From Rhizobium bangladeshense (GTDB taxonomy: Bacteria > Pseudomonadota > Alphaproteobacteria > Rhizobiales > Rhizobiaceae), in contig NZ_LYPL01000006.1 in the NCBI RefSeq assembly GCF_001662075.1, positions 248,001 through 312,000 of the forward strand: a DNA stretch of 64,000 nt. The letters run 5' to 3'. Made by a program: the position numbers and the translations under genes. The notes below the pieces were generated by a model, which made no database searches, had not been told where the DNA came from, and saw nothing but the letters and a program-made list of their open reading frames with translations. Below, one piece after another: positions 1-8,764 of this stretch; the first letter of the stretch is position 1; every line of letters begins with the position of its first letter.

Positions 1-531
1 TGGTCGGCGCAGCAATTGACGGAAGCCTACGCCGTGGCCCGGGACCTGCGCATCACGCCGCCGACGATGGAGCAGCCGCAGTACAACATCTTCGAGCGCC
101 AGAAGGTCGAATCCGATTATCTCCCGCTCTATGACCTCGTCGGCCTCGGCACCACCATCTGGTCGCCGCTCGCCTCGGGCGTTCTGACCGGCAAATACAA
201 TAACGGCGTGCCGGCCGACAGCCGTATGAACCTGCCAGGCTATGAATGGCTGAAGGAGAGGTGGTCGAGCGACGCTGGCCGTGCCCAGCTCCAACAGGTC
301 GGCCAGCTCGCAAAACTCGCCGATGAGATCGGCCTGTCGATCACCCATCTCGCCCTTCTGTGGTGCCTCGCCAATCCCAACGTCTCCACCGTCATTCTCG
401 GCGCCTCACGCGCCAGCCAGTTGCAGGACAACCTCGCGGCCCTCTCGCACCGGCACAAGATGACATCGGAGGTGATGGAGCGGATCGATGCGATTGCAGG
501 AAATAAGCCGGAAGGTCCACGTCGATTCTAG
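1..531 (+). CDS. Aldo/keto reductase, C-terminal part (5' end outside window)
   Basis: The reading frame is open from base 1 and stops at 529-531, so only about 176 C-terminal residues are present. The segments YDLVGLGTTIWSPLASGVLT, PNVSTVILGASRASQLQDN and the following Leu/Ala helices match the NADPH-binding C-terminal half of the (beta/alpha)8 aldo/keto reductases, closest in style to the voltage-gated K+ channel beta-subunit / YghZ branch. Such enzymes reduce aldehydes and ketones in the cytosol; the substrate cannot be told. The catalytic Tyr/Lys/His region lies upstream of the window. It runs in the same direction as ntrY but is separated from it by about 740 bases. Confidence 0.85.
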   Translation, partial: WSAQQLTEAYAVARDLRITPPTMEQPQYNIFERQKVESDYLPLYDLVGLGTTIWSPLASGVLTGKYNNGVPADSRMNLPGYEWLKERWSSDAGRAQLQQVGQLAKLADEIGLSITHLALLWCLANPNVSTVILGASRASQLQDNLAALSHRHKMTSEVMERIDAIAGNKPEGPRRF

Positions 532-684
532 CTGGACAAATATTCCTCGGCGGGCGAAACGAAGGCCCATCGAGGCAAAGCGCGGGTGGCTTAGCTTAGC
601 GGCTCCGTGGCCCACCGTGGTGGCTGCGGCCAGGTGGATTGGCTGCGAAAGGTCTTTTGCAACCGTGACGATGGGGAGGCGGGA

Positions 685-975
685 TTGCATTTTCTTGGAG
701 TTTTCGCGATCGGAGGTCTTCTGGCGGCTGCGATCTTTCACGTTTGCATGCTTCTCGTGTTGGAGCGCCTTACCAGCAAGATCAACAAATACGGTCCTAA
801 CCTGGTGACCAAAATCGGCAAAGGGCTCCCTCAGATCGATCTGCAAAGCCCTCTAATTCCGTTGCGCTTGAAGAATCAATTCCAGCTTTATCGGCAGGCC
901 TGGATGCTCGTCATAGCAATACTCATGATGCCTCTTGTTTTCTACCTGATTGCGAAAGCCCATTTCGGATATTGA
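685..975 (+). CDS. Small two-helix membrane protein, unknown function
   Basis: A 96-residue frame with two hydrophobic segments: residues about 2-23 (HFLGVFAIGGLLAAAIFHVC) and about 72-91 (WMLVIAILMMPLVFYLIA), joined by a basic loop. I chose TTG at 685 because GGGGAGG at 673-679 lies five bases upstream and the protein then begins directly with a membrane helix. A GTG at 607 in the same frame would add 26 residues without a good ribosome-binding site. No family was recognised. It may be a real but fast-evolving gene between the aldo/keto reductase and ntrY. Confidence 0.45.
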   Translation: MHFLGVFAIGGLLAAAIFHVCMLLVLERLTSKINKYGPNLVTKIGKGLPQIDLQSPLIPLRLKNQFQLYRQAWMLVIAILMMPLVFYLIAKAHFGY

Positions 976-1273
976 GCTAGAGAAGGGCAGGAGTTCACAC
1001 GAGCAGAGTGGCAAGACCCCGGAAGCTACGATTGCCAAGCGAATTGCAAAGGCGTGGGGAACACTCCATTGTGACGCTCCGAGGGCCAGGCGCGGCTTGA
1101 CAACGCGACAGAGCGCGTTGCATTTTCGCCACAATGCGTTGCTTAAAGGTCACGCAAGAGTTTTGGACATTTCGCTCCCGATCGAGTCGTTCCGACGCTG
1201 GCTTTCTTAAGCCGGCGTTGTTTGGTTTCGATCGGCGGGCAGGGCGGCAGAGTGCCGTCCGAAGAGAGGCCGA

Positions 1274-3544
1274 ATGACGCAGGATGGGGTAGCGCCGGCG
1301 GCGGCGGGCGAGGCGGTGACGACGGTGACCGATCGCCGCGCCCTTTTCGCCGTGCCCGGCCTCGTGCTCGCCGGCGGCGCGCTTCTCTGCGCCACGGTAA
1401 CGCTCTTCGTGCTGCTCGGCCTGACGCCAATTGCGCCGACATCGCATGTCGTCATCACCTCGGTGATCGTCAATTCCTTCTTCGTTCTGACGCTGCTGGC
1501 GCTGATCGGCCGCGAGGTGGCGAGGCTGCTGAAGGCACGCACCCGGGGCAGGGCGGCAGCACGCCTGCACATCCGCATCGTCGTGCTCTTCTCGATCGTC
1601 GCGATCACGCCGGCGATCCTCGTCGCCATCTTCGCCAGTATCACGCTGAATGCCGGCCTTGATCGCTGGTTTGCGCTGCGCACCCAGTCGATCGTCAGCT
1701 CGTCGCGCAATATCGGCCAGGCCTACATGATGGAGAACGCCAGCTACCTGCAGGGGCAGACGGTTTCCATGGCCAACGACCTGGAGCGCAACCGGGCCCT
1801 CTACAGCCTCGACAGGACGGGCTTTGCCGAACTGATGACGCGCCAGGCGAGGGGCCGCGGCCTGCTCGGGGCCTTCCTGGTCGAAAGCGACGGTTCAGTG
1901 GTCGTCCAAGCCGATATCACCACGGAAAAACCGTTGCCGGCCATTCCGCAGGACGCGCTGCAAAAGGCGGCAGCCGGCCAGCCGACGCTGATCCCACCCG
2001 GCGTCACCAACCTTGTCGGCGCCATCATCAAGCTCGATGCCATCCCGGGCACCTTCCTCTATACGGTGCGCGCGGTCGATCCCAAGGTCATGGGCGCCAT
2101 GCGCATGATGGAGGAGAACGCCACCGAATACCGCTCGATGGAGGCCAATCGTTTCTCGCTGCAGGTCGCCTTCGCGGTTCTCTACATCGGCTTCGCGCTG
2201 ATCGTGCTCTTGGCAGCGATCTGGACGGCAATTGCCGTTGCCGATCGCATCGTGCGGCCGATCCGGCTGCTGATCACCGCGGCCGACAGCGTCGCCTCGG
2301 GCAACATGGACATCGTCGTGCCGGTGCATGCCGTCGATGGCGACGTCGCCAATCTCTCGCGCACCTTCAACAAGATGATCTCGGAAATCCGCACCCAGCG
2401 CGATGAAATCCTCGAGGCCAAGGACGAGGTCGACGACCGCCGCCGGTTCATCGAGGCGGTGCTGTCTGGTGTTACCGCCGCCGTCATCGGCGTCGAACAG
2501 GACCGCCGCATCGCCATCGTCAACAGCTCGGCTGAAACGCTGATGTCGCTGTCGGCCGAGGCGATGCTAGGCAAGCAGCTGGCCGATATCGCCCCCGAGG
2601 TCGATCAGGTGCTGACCGAGGCGGCAGTGCGCCATCGCGGCGATTTCCGCAAGCAGATCGCGCTGGTGCGCGGCGGCACGGTGAGGACGCTGAGCGTCCA
2701 GGTGACGCGCGAAGAGGTGCGCGACATGAGCGAATCCTACGTGATCACGCTCGACGACATCACCGACCTCGTCATCGCCCAGCGCTCGACCGCCTGGGGC
2801 GACGTGGCGCGGCGCATCGCCCATGAGATCAAGAACCCGCTGACGCCGATCCAGCTGTCGGCCGAGCGCATCCAGCGCCGCTACGGCAAGCAGATCGACC
2901 AGGACGACCGGACTGTCTTCGACCAGTGCACCGATACAATCATCCGCCAGGTCGGCGATATAGGCCGCATGGTCGACGAATTCTCCGCCTTCGCCCGCAT
3001 GCCGAAGCCGACCAAGGAGCCGAGCGACCTGCGCGATATCCTGCGCGACGCGATCTTCCTGCGCGAGATGGGCAACCACCACGTCACCTTCGAGCGGGAT
3101 TTCGGTGACCAGCCGCTGGAGGGCCTGTTCGACAGCCGCATGCTCGGCCAGGCCTTCGGCAATCTCATCAAGAATGCCGTGGAGGCGATCGAGGCGGTTC
3201 CGAGCGACGAGCGCGACGAGCGCAAGATCCTCGTCCGGGCAGCCCTCGATCCCGGCCGCGACCGCTTCACCGTCGACGTGATCGACAATGGCCGCGGGCT
3301 GCCGGTGGAGAACCGCCACAGCATTCTGGAACCCTATATGACGATGCGTGAGAAGGGCACCGGCCTTGGCCTCGCCATCGTCAAGAAGATCATCGAGGAA
3401 CATGGCGGGCAGCTGGAGCTGCACGATGCGCCCGCCGATTTTGACCGGGGAAGAGGGGCCATGATCCGCGTGCATCTGCCGCGCCGGGATCCGACGCCTG
3501 CCGCTCCCGCAGCCAATGACAAGGAAAGTGTTTATGGCCTCTGA
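1274..3544 (+). CDS. ntrY: Sensor histidine kinase NtrY
   Basis: A 756-residue membrane-bound sensor kinase of the NtrY/NtrX system, which in alphaproteobacteria has been linked to nitrogen and redox control. Four hydrophobic segments lie at about 26-55, 57-78, 99-125 and 296-322, with a periplasmic domain between the third and fourth. A HAMP linker (about 320-375) and a PAS-like domain (about 390-500) follow. The H-box RIAHEIKNPLTPIQL carries the phospho-acceptor His517. The ATPase domain shows the N-box region (NLIKNAVEAIE), the G1 box DNGRGLP and the G2 box GTGLGLAIVKKII. Its last 11 bases overlap the start of ntrX, so the two are co-translated. The ntrB/ntrC pair often found just upstream in rhizobia is not adjacent here. 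Confidence 0.95.
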   Translation: MTQDGVAPAAAGEAVTTVTDRRALFAVPGLVLAGGALLCATVTLFVLLGLTPIAPTSHVVITSVIVNSFFVLTLLALIGREVARLLKARTRGRAAARLHIRIVVLFSIVAITPAILVAIFASITLNAGLDRWFALRTQSIVSSSRNIGQAYMMENASYLQGQTVSMANDLERNRALYSLDRTGFAELMTRQARGRGLLGAFLVESDGSVVVQADITTEKPLPAIPQDALQKAAAGQPTLIPPGVTNLVGAIIKLDAIPGTFLYTVRAVDPKVMGAMRMMEENATEYRSMEANRFSLQVAFAVLYIGFALIVLLAAIWTAIAVADRIVRPIRLLITAADSVASGNMDIVVPVHAVDGDVANLSRTFNKMISEIRTQRDEILEAKDEVDDRRRFIEAVLSGVTAAVIGVEQDRRIAIVNSSAETLMSLSAEAMLGKQLADIAPEVDQVLTEAAVRHRGDFRKQIALVRGGTVRTLSVQVTREEVRDMSESYVITLDDITDLVIAQRSTAWGDVARRIAHEIKNPLTPIQLSAERIQRRYGKQIDQDDRTVFDQCTDTIIRQVGDIGRMVDEFSAFARMPKPTKEPSDLRDILRDAIFLREMGNHHVTFERDFGDQPLEGLFDSRMLGQAFGNLIKNAVEAIEAVPSDERDERKILVRAALDPGRDRFTVDVIDNGRGLPVENRHSILEPYMTMREKGTGLGLAIVKKIIEEHGGQLELHDAPADFDRGRGAMIRVHLPRRDPTPAAPAANDKESVYGL

Positions 3545-4898
3545 TATTCTCGTCGTCGATGACGAGCACGATATTCGCGAGATCGTTTCCGGCATTCTCT
3601 CGGACGAGGGACACGAAACACGCACGGCCCATGACAGCGACAGCGCGCTGGCGGCGATCTCCGACCGTGTGCCGCGGCTGATCTTCCTCGATATCTGGAT
3701 GCAGGGCAGCAAGCTCGACGGCCTGTCGCTGCTCGACGAGATCAAGACCCGCCATCCCGATCTGCCGGTCGTGATGATCTCGGGCCATGGCAACATCGAG
3801 ACCGCCGTCTCGGCCATCAAGCGCGGCGCTTTCGATTTCATCGAGAAGCCCTTCAAGGCCGACCGGCTGATCCTAATTGCCGAGCGGGCGCTGGAAAATT
3901 CCAAGCTGAAGCGCGAGGTTTCCGAGCTGAAGCGGCGCACCGGCGATGCCCTGGAGCTGATCGGCACCTCGGTCGCCGTCTCGCAACTCCGCCAGACGAT
4001 CGAGAAGGTCTCGCCGACCAACAGCCGCATCATGATCCTTGGTGCCTCCGGCTCCGGCAAGGAGCTGGTGGCGCGGATGATCCATAAGAAGTCGGCGCGC
4101 GCCAACGGCCCCTTCGTGGCGCTGAACGCCGCCAACATCACGCCCGATCGCATGGAAGTGGCGCTCTTCGGCACCGAGGGCACGCCCGGCCAGGCGCGCA
4201 AGATCGGCGCGCTCGAGGAGGCCCATCGCGGCATCCTCTATCTCGACGAGGTCGGCGAGATGCCGCGCGAGACGCAGAACAAGATCCTGCGTGTGCTTGT
4301 CGACCAGCAGTTCGAGCGCGTCGGCGGCTCCAAGCGCGTCAAGGTCGATGTTCGCATCATCTCTTCGACCGCCTATAATCTCGAAAGCCGCATCGCCGAA
4401 GGCTGGTTCCGCGAGGATCTCTATCATCGCCTCGCCGTCGTGCCGGTGCGCGTGCCAGCACTGGCCGAGCGGCGCGAGGATATTCCCTTCCTCGTCGACC
4501 AGCTAATGCGCCAGATTTCCGAACAGGCCGGTATTCGCCCGCGCCGGATCGGCGACGACGCCATGGCCGTGCTGCAGGCTCATGACTGGCCGGGCAATAT
4601 CCGCCAACTGCGCAACAATATCGAGCGGCTGATGATTCTCGCCCGCACCGACGGGCCGGACGCGCCGATCACCGCCGATATGTTGCCGACCGATCTCGGC
4701 GACATGCTGCCCAAGGTTTCGGCCAAGAACGATTATCACATCATGACGCTGCCGCTGCGCGAAGCCCGCGAGATGTTCGAGAAGGATTACCTGATCGCCC
4801 AGATCAACCGCTTCGGCGGCAATATCTCCCGCACCGCCGAATTCGTCGGCATGGAGCGTTCGGCGCTGCACCGCAAGCTGAAGTCGCTCGGCGTCTAA
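3534..4898 (+). CDS. ntrX: Response regulator NtrX
   Basis: A 454-residue NtrC-family response regulator. The start at 3534 is set by AAGGAAAG six bases upstream; an earlier in-frame ATG at 3516 lies inside ntrY and lacks such a site. The receiver domain (1-120) has the acidic pair D9/D10, phospho-acceptor D53 (FLDIWM) and K105. The AAA+ domain has Walker A GASGSGKE (170-177) and Walker B ILYLDEVGE (234-242). The Fis-type helix-turn-helix occupies about 428-453 (GGNISRTAEFVGMERSALHR). The segment between LFGTEG (211-216) and Walker B lacks the GAFTGA sequence used to contact sigma-54, so direct sigma-54 activation is doubtful. Confidence 0.95.
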   Translation: MASDILVVDDEHDIREIVSGILSDEGHETRTAHDSDSALAAISDRVPRLIFLDIWMQGSKLDGLSLLDEIKTRHPDLPVVMISGHGNIETAVSAIKRGAFDFIEKPFKADRLILIAERALENSKLKREVSELKRRTGDALELIGTSVAVSQLRQTIEKVSPTNSRIMILGASGSGKELVARMIHKKSARANGPFVALNAANITPDRMEVALFGTEGTPGQARKIGALEEAHRGILYLDEVGEMPRETQNKILRVLVDQQFERVGGSKRVKVDVRIISSTAYNLESRIAEGWFREDLYHRLAVVPVRVPALAERREDIPFLVDQLMRQISEQAGIRPRRIGDDAMAVLQAHDWPGNIRQLRNNIERLMILARTDGPDAPITADMLPTDLGDMLPKVSAKNDYHIMTLPLREAREMFEKDYLIAQINRFGGNISRTAEFVGMERSALHRKLKSLGV

Positions 4899-4900
4899 CA

Positions 4901-4919
4901 GGCGCGGCAGAGCCGCGCC
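4901..4919 (+). terminator. GC hairpin after ntrX
   Basis: A perfect 8-bp stem (GGCGCGGC / GCCGCGCC) with a three-base AGA loop starts two bases after the ntrX stop codon. There is no T-run after it, so it may stabilise the ntrYX mRNA 3' end or act as a weak pause rather than as a full intrinsic terminator. Confidence 0.45.
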
Positions 4920-4955
4920 ATCCCTCATATTGCTCCCGGAAGACCAGGGTTTCCC

Positions 4956-5819
4956 ATGCCGAGAATCGCCTATGTGAACGGCCGTTACGTCAAGCATTCC
5001 GATGCGAGCGTGCATATCGAGGATCGCGGCTATCAGTTCGCCGACGGGGTCTACGAGGTCTGCGAGGTGCGTCACGGCTATATCGTCGACCTCACGCGCC
5101 ATCTGAACCGTCTCGACCGGTCGCTCGGAGAATTGCGCATCGCATGGCCGATGAGCCGGGCGGCGCTGACGCAGGTCATTCGCGAGACCCTGCGCCGCAA
5201 CCATGTCCGCAACGGGCTATTCTATATGCAGGTGACGCGCGGCGTCGCGCGGCGCGATCATGTCTTCCCGGCCGAAGGCACGCCGCCGTCGCTTGTCATC
5301 ACCGCCAAAAGCACCGATCCCAAGATTATCGCGGTCAAGAATGCCAACGGCATCAAGGCGATCACCGTCACCGACAATCGCTGGGACCGCGTCGACATCA
5401 AGTCCGTCGGCCTGCTGCCGAACGCCATGGCCCGCCAGCAGGCCAAGGAGGCCGGCGCCCAGGAGGCAATCTATGTCGACGGCGACGGCATGGTGAAGGA
5501 AGGGGCGGCAACCAATGTCTGGATCGTCGATAAGGACGGGACGCTGGTCACGCGGCCGGCCGAACACGGGATTCTGCGCGGCATTACCCGTACCACCTTG
5601 ATGGATGTCGCAGCGAAGCTGGGCCTAAAGATCGCCGAGCGGAATTTCTCCGTTTCAGAGATGCTCGCAGCCCGCGAGGTTTTCCTGACGGCAGCCACAA
5701 GTATTTGTTTTCCGGTGGTTTCCGTCGATGGCCAAGCCATTGCCAACGGTCACCCTGGCAGCGTCTCGCAGAAAGTCCGCGAAGCCTTTTTCGACGTTGC
5801 GGAAAAGATTGCGATTTGA
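4956..5819 (+). CDS. dat: D-amino-acid transaminase (class IV aminotransferase)
   Basis: A 287-residue PLP-dependent fold-type IV aminotransferase. It opens with RIAYVNGRYVKHSDASVHIE and the conserved EDRGYQFADGVYEV block. The PLP-binding lysine is in DIKSVGLLPN and the cofactor phosphate region is EGAATNVWIVD, typical of D-alanine aminotransferase (EC 2.6.1.21). It interconverts D-amino acids and 2-oxo acids, supplying D-Glu or recycling D-Ala in the cytosol. The length is normal. A branched-chain aminotransferase is the main alternative, but the short N-terminus and the DRGYQFADG motif favour the D-amino-acid branch. The position between ntrX and hfq is common in Rhizobiales. Confidence 0.88.
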   Translation: MPRIAYVNGRYVKHSDASVHIEDRGYQFADGVYEVCEVRHGYIVDLTRHLNRLDRSLGELRIAWPMSRAALTQVIRETLRRNHVRNGLFYMQVTRGVARRDHVFPAEGTPPSLVITAKSTDPKIIAVKNANGIKAITVTDNRWDRVDIKSVGLLPNAMARQQAKEAGAQEAIYVDGDGMVKEGAATNVWIVDKDGTLVTRPAEHGILRGITRTTLMDVAAKLGLKIAERNFSVSEMLAAREVFLTAATSICFPVVSVDGQAIANGHPGSVSQKVREAFFDVAEKIAI

Positions 5820-5930
5820 TACCAAGATTTGCTGGACAGGTGGAATGAGGGTGCCGCCGGTCTTGCATTGAGAGGTTGATTAATATTCAACCGGCCAGAT
5901 CAGGTCGGCAATAAAGAAAGAAGCGGCGCG

Positions 5931-6173
5931 ATGGCGGAACGTTCTCAGAATCTGCAGGACTTATTTCTCAATACTGTTCGCAAGCAAAAGATTTCCCTGA
6001 CAATCTTTTTGATCAACGGCGTGAAACTCACGGGCGTTGTTACCTCTTTCGACAATTTCTGTGTTCTTCTTCGTCGTGACGGCCACTCGCAGCTGGTGTA
6101 TAAGCATGCGATCTCGACGATCATGCCGGGTCAGCCGATGCAGATGTTCGAGAGCGAAGAAGCCGCGTCCTAA
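5931..6173 (+). CDS. hfq: RNA chaperone Hfq
   Basis: An 80-residue Sm-like protein. It has the Sm1 stretch [20 protein letters not shown], the [18 protein letters not shown] core and the Sm2 motif [11 protein letters not shown] that forms the RNA-binding ring surface. It assembles as a hexamer, pairs small RNAs with mRNAs and in rhizobia influences nitrogen-fixation and transport genes. The C-terminal tail is short, as usual in alphaproteobacteria. It is followed by hflX 77 bases downstream, the conserved hfq-hflX pair. Confidence 0.98.
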
Positions 6174-6250
6174 CAGGATCAGCCGTCATTTCGACACGCG
6201 ATACCAAGAACGATTCAATCATCCCTGAGGCCGTCAAGCACAGGGACGAT

Positions 6251-7576
6251 ATGCGCGCGACCGTCGTCGTGCCGGTTCTGAAATCGCGCAGCCGCGGCGG
6301 GCAGACCGAATCGGCCTCGACCCGCACGCCGGAAAGCCGGCTGGAGGAGGCGACGGGCCTGGCCCAGGCGATCGACCTCGATGTCGTCAACGGCCAGGTC
6401 GTGCCGGTCAACGATCCGAGACCGGCGACGCTGCTCGGCACCGGCAAGATCGAGGAGATCAAGGCGCTGCTCGACGAGCGCGATTCCGGTCTCGTCATCG
6501 TCGATCATCCGCTGACCCCGGTGCAGCAGCGCAATCTCGAAAAGGAATGGAACGCCAAGGTCATCGACCGCACCGGCCTGATCCTCGAAATCTTCGGCCG
6601 CCGCGCCTCCACCAAGGAGGGCACGCTGCAGGTCGATCTGGCGCATCTGAATTATCAGAAGGGCCGGCTGGTTCGCAGCTGGACCCACCTTGAACGCCAG
6701 CGCGGCGGCGGCGGCTTCATGGGCGGCCCCGGCGAAACTCAGATCGAAGCCGACCGGCGGTTGTTGCAAGACCGCATCATTAAGCTCGAACGCGAGCTGG
6801 AGCAGGTCGTGCGCACCCGCCAGCTTCACCGCGCCAAGCGCCGCAAGGTGCCGCATCCGATCGTGGCGCTTGTCGGTTATACCAATGCCGGCAAGTCGAC
6901 GCTGTTCAACCGCATCACCGGCGCCGGCGTACTGGCCGAAGACATGCTCTTTGCCACGCTCGACCCGACGCTTCGCCGCATGAAGCTGCCGCATGGGCGA
7001 ACCGTCATCCTGTCCGACACCGTCGGCTTCATCTCCGACCTGCCGACCCATCTCGTCGCTGCCTTCCGGGCGACGCTGGAAGAGGTGCTCGAAGCCGATC
7101 TTATCCTGCATGTCCGCGATATGTCGGATGACGACAACCAGGCGCAGAGCTCCGACGTAATGCGCATCCTCGGCGATCTCGGCATCGATGAGGCTGAAGC
7201 GGAGAAGCGGCTGATCGAGGTCTGGAACAAGATCGACCGGCTGGAGCCCGAGGTCCACGACGCCATGGTGCAAAAGGCTGCCGGCGCCAGCAACGTCGTC
7301 GCGGTTTCCGCCGTCAGCGGCGAGGGCGTCGACACGCTGATGGACGAGATCAGCCGAAGACTTTCAGGCGTCATGACCGAAACCACCATCCGCCTTCCCG
7401 TCGACAAGCTGGCGCTGCTGCCCTGGCTCTACGACCACGCGATCGTCGACGGGCGCGAAGACAACGAGGACGGCTCGATCACCCTCGATCTGCGCCTCTC
7501 CGAAACCGAAGCCGCCGAACTCGAGCGCCGCATCGGCAACGGGCCGAAGGCTCCGAAGGAAGATTGGGAGCGGTAG
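6251..7576 (+). CDS. hflX: Ribosome-associated GTPase HflX
   Basis: A 441-residue Obg-HflX GTPase that binds the 50S subunit and rescues or splits stalled ribosomes. The N-terminal HflX domain ends in the glycine-rich loop RGGGGFMGGPGETQIEADRR. The G domain has G1 GYTNAGKST, G3 DTVGFISDLP and G4 NKID. ATG 6251 is preceded by AGGGA at a spacing of four bases. The frame stays open upstream to just after the hfq stop, so an N-terminal extension from a rare start codon cannot be excluded. Same strand as hfq and probably one transcript. Confidence 0.95.
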   Translation: MRATVVVPVLKSRSRGGQTESASTRTPESRLEEATGLAQAIDLDVVNGQVVPVNDPRPATLLGTGKIEEIKALLDERDSGLVIVDHPLTPVQQRNLEKEWNAKVIDRTGLILEIFGRRASTKEGTLQVDLAHLNYQKGRLVRSWTHLERQRGGGGFMGGPGETQIEADRRLLQDRIIKLERELEQVVRTRQLHRAKRRKVPHPIVALVGYTNAGKSTLFNRITGAGVLAEDMLFATLDPTLRRMKLPHGRTVILSDTVGFISDLPTHLVAAFRATLEEVLEADLILHVRDMSDDDNQAQSSDVMRILGDLGIDEAEAEKRLIEVWNKIDRLEPEVHDAMVQKAAGASNVVAVSAVSGEGVDTLMDEISRRLSGVMTETTIRLPVDKLALLPWLYDHAIVDGREDNEDGSITLDLRLSETEAAELERRIGNGPKAPKEDWER

Positions 7577-7781
7577 GGCACGCTTTTTCCCTTCTCCTCA
7601 GCGGGGTCCGAAGGACGGGTCGAGACCCGCGGCGGACCCCGGTCGGTTTCCCGAAGGGTTGGATGAGGGGGCTGCACCGCAGAACATCCATGTTGCCCTT
7701 CGCTTGCGCTCAGTGCCTCGCTCCTCGTGGCAATGCATTAGCTCCTCAGGCCGGCTAGTCTGCGAGAAGCCAATCCCACCT
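7577..7781. other. Intergenic GC-rich stretch between convergent hflX and mazG
   Basis: No gene was seen. The part at about 7590-7675 contains short complementary GC blocks (CGGGGTCC... and ...GGACCCCG) and the ending GGATGAGGG also found in the mosaic repeats at 40441 and 48694, so it may be a worn member of that repeat class. Confidence 0.4.
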
Positions 7782-7873
7782 CTCCGTCATCCTAGGTCTT
7801 GAGCCGAGGATCCATGCCACTGGCGCTGGCGGATGCGGTGTGGATGCTCGGCTCAAGGCCGAGCATGACGGAG
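7782..7873. repeat. 92-bp inverted repeat element, copy 1
   Basis: The left arm (7782-7815, CTCCGTCATCC...) and right arm (7841-7873, ...CATGACGGAG) are reverse complements over most of their length, with a spacer of about 25 bases. The same element, with a few changes, occurs at 62342-62432, and a partial relative lies near 23238-23291. It looks like a dispersed non-autonomous palindromic repeat. It sits between the convergent 3' ends of hflX and mazG. Confidence 0.75.
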
Positions 7874-7898
7874 CGTGGGGTCGAGATCGCCCACCAAC

Positions 7899-8744
7899 TC
7901 ACTCACCCCAAGCCGTTACCGCCCGTTCAATCGCCTTGGCCGCCTGCCAGATTTCCTCCATCCGCTCGAGCGTCGCATCCTCAAGCGTCTCACCTTCCGC
8001 TTCAAGAACATGTTCTATATGGTTGAACCGGCGTCTGAATTTCGTATTCGTTCCGCGCAGCGCCTGTTCCGGATCCGCCTTCACATGGCGGCCGATATTG
8101 ACGACGGCGAAGATCAGGTCGCCGAGTTCGTCGCTGACCTTTGCGCGGTCACCGTCTCTGAGCGCCATCCGCAATTCGCCGATCTCCTCCTCGATCTTGT
8201 CGAGGATCGGCTCGGGCGCCGACCAGTCGAAGCCGACCTTGGCGGCGCGTTCCTGCAGCTTCAGCGCTTCCGTCAAAGCCGGAAAACTGCGCTGCACGGA
8301 ACCGAGGAAGCCGCCCTTGAGATCCTCGGTAATCCCGCGCTGTGACCGGCGCTCGGCGCGCTCGCGTTTTTCCGCCTGCTTGATCTCGTCCCACTGTATC
8401 TTCACCGCGTCGGGTGTATCCGCTTCCGAGCGGGCAAAGACGTGCGGGTGGCGGCGGATCATCTTGGTGGTGATGGCGTTGACCACGTCGCCGAAGGAGA
8501 ACTCGCCGGCCTCCTCGGCCATGCGGGCATGGAAGACCACCTGCAGCAGCAGGTCGCCGAGTTCGTCGCAGAGATCGTCCATATCGCCGCGTTCGATCGC
8601 GTCCGAAACCTCATAGGCCTCTTCGATCGTATAGGGCTTGATCGTCTGAAAATTCTGCTCGATATCCCAGGGGCAGCCAGTCTCGGGATGACGCAATGCC
8701 GCCATGATTTCGATCAGCCGCGAAATGTCTTTTGAAGGTTCCAT
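7899..8744 (-). CDS. mazG: Nucleoside triphosphate pyrophosphohydrolase MazG
   Basis: A 281-residue all-alpha NTP pyrophosphohydrolase with two MazG repeats. The first contains the metal-binding EEAYEVSDAIERGD...DELGDLL helices, the second EIGELRMALRDG...DELGDLIFAVVN. It hydrolyses (d)NTPs to NMP and pyrophosphate, clearing aberrant nucleotides and, in E. coli, affecting ppGpp level. I chose the start MEPSKDISRL (ATG ending at 8744), with GAGG just upstream; an earlier ATG at 8762 is too close to its own possible Shine-Dalgarno site. Only 20 bases separate it from the deaminase gene upstream on the same strand. Confidence 0.93.
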   Translation of the reverse strand: MEPSKDISRLIEIMAALRHPETGCPWDIEQNFQTIKPYTIEEAYEVSDAIERGDMDDLCDELGDLLLQVVFHARMAEEAGEFSFGDVVNAITTKMIRRHPHVFARSEADTPDAVKIQWDEIKQAEKRERAERRSQRGITEDLKGGFLGSVQRSFPALTEALKLQERAAKVGFDWSAPEPILDKIEEEIGELRMALRDGDRAKVSDELGDLIFAVVNIGRHVKADPEQALRGTNTKFRRRFNHIEHVLEAEGETLEDATLERMEEIWQAAKAIERAVTAWGE

Positions 8745-8764
8745 GGTGCCTCGGTTCAGCATCC

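Noticed and set aside
2567..4234. A 555-codon open frame on the minus strand opposite ntrY/ntrX
   Set aside because: It is the mirror of two well-supported genes in GC-rich DNA, has no ribosome-binding site and its translation has no family motif.
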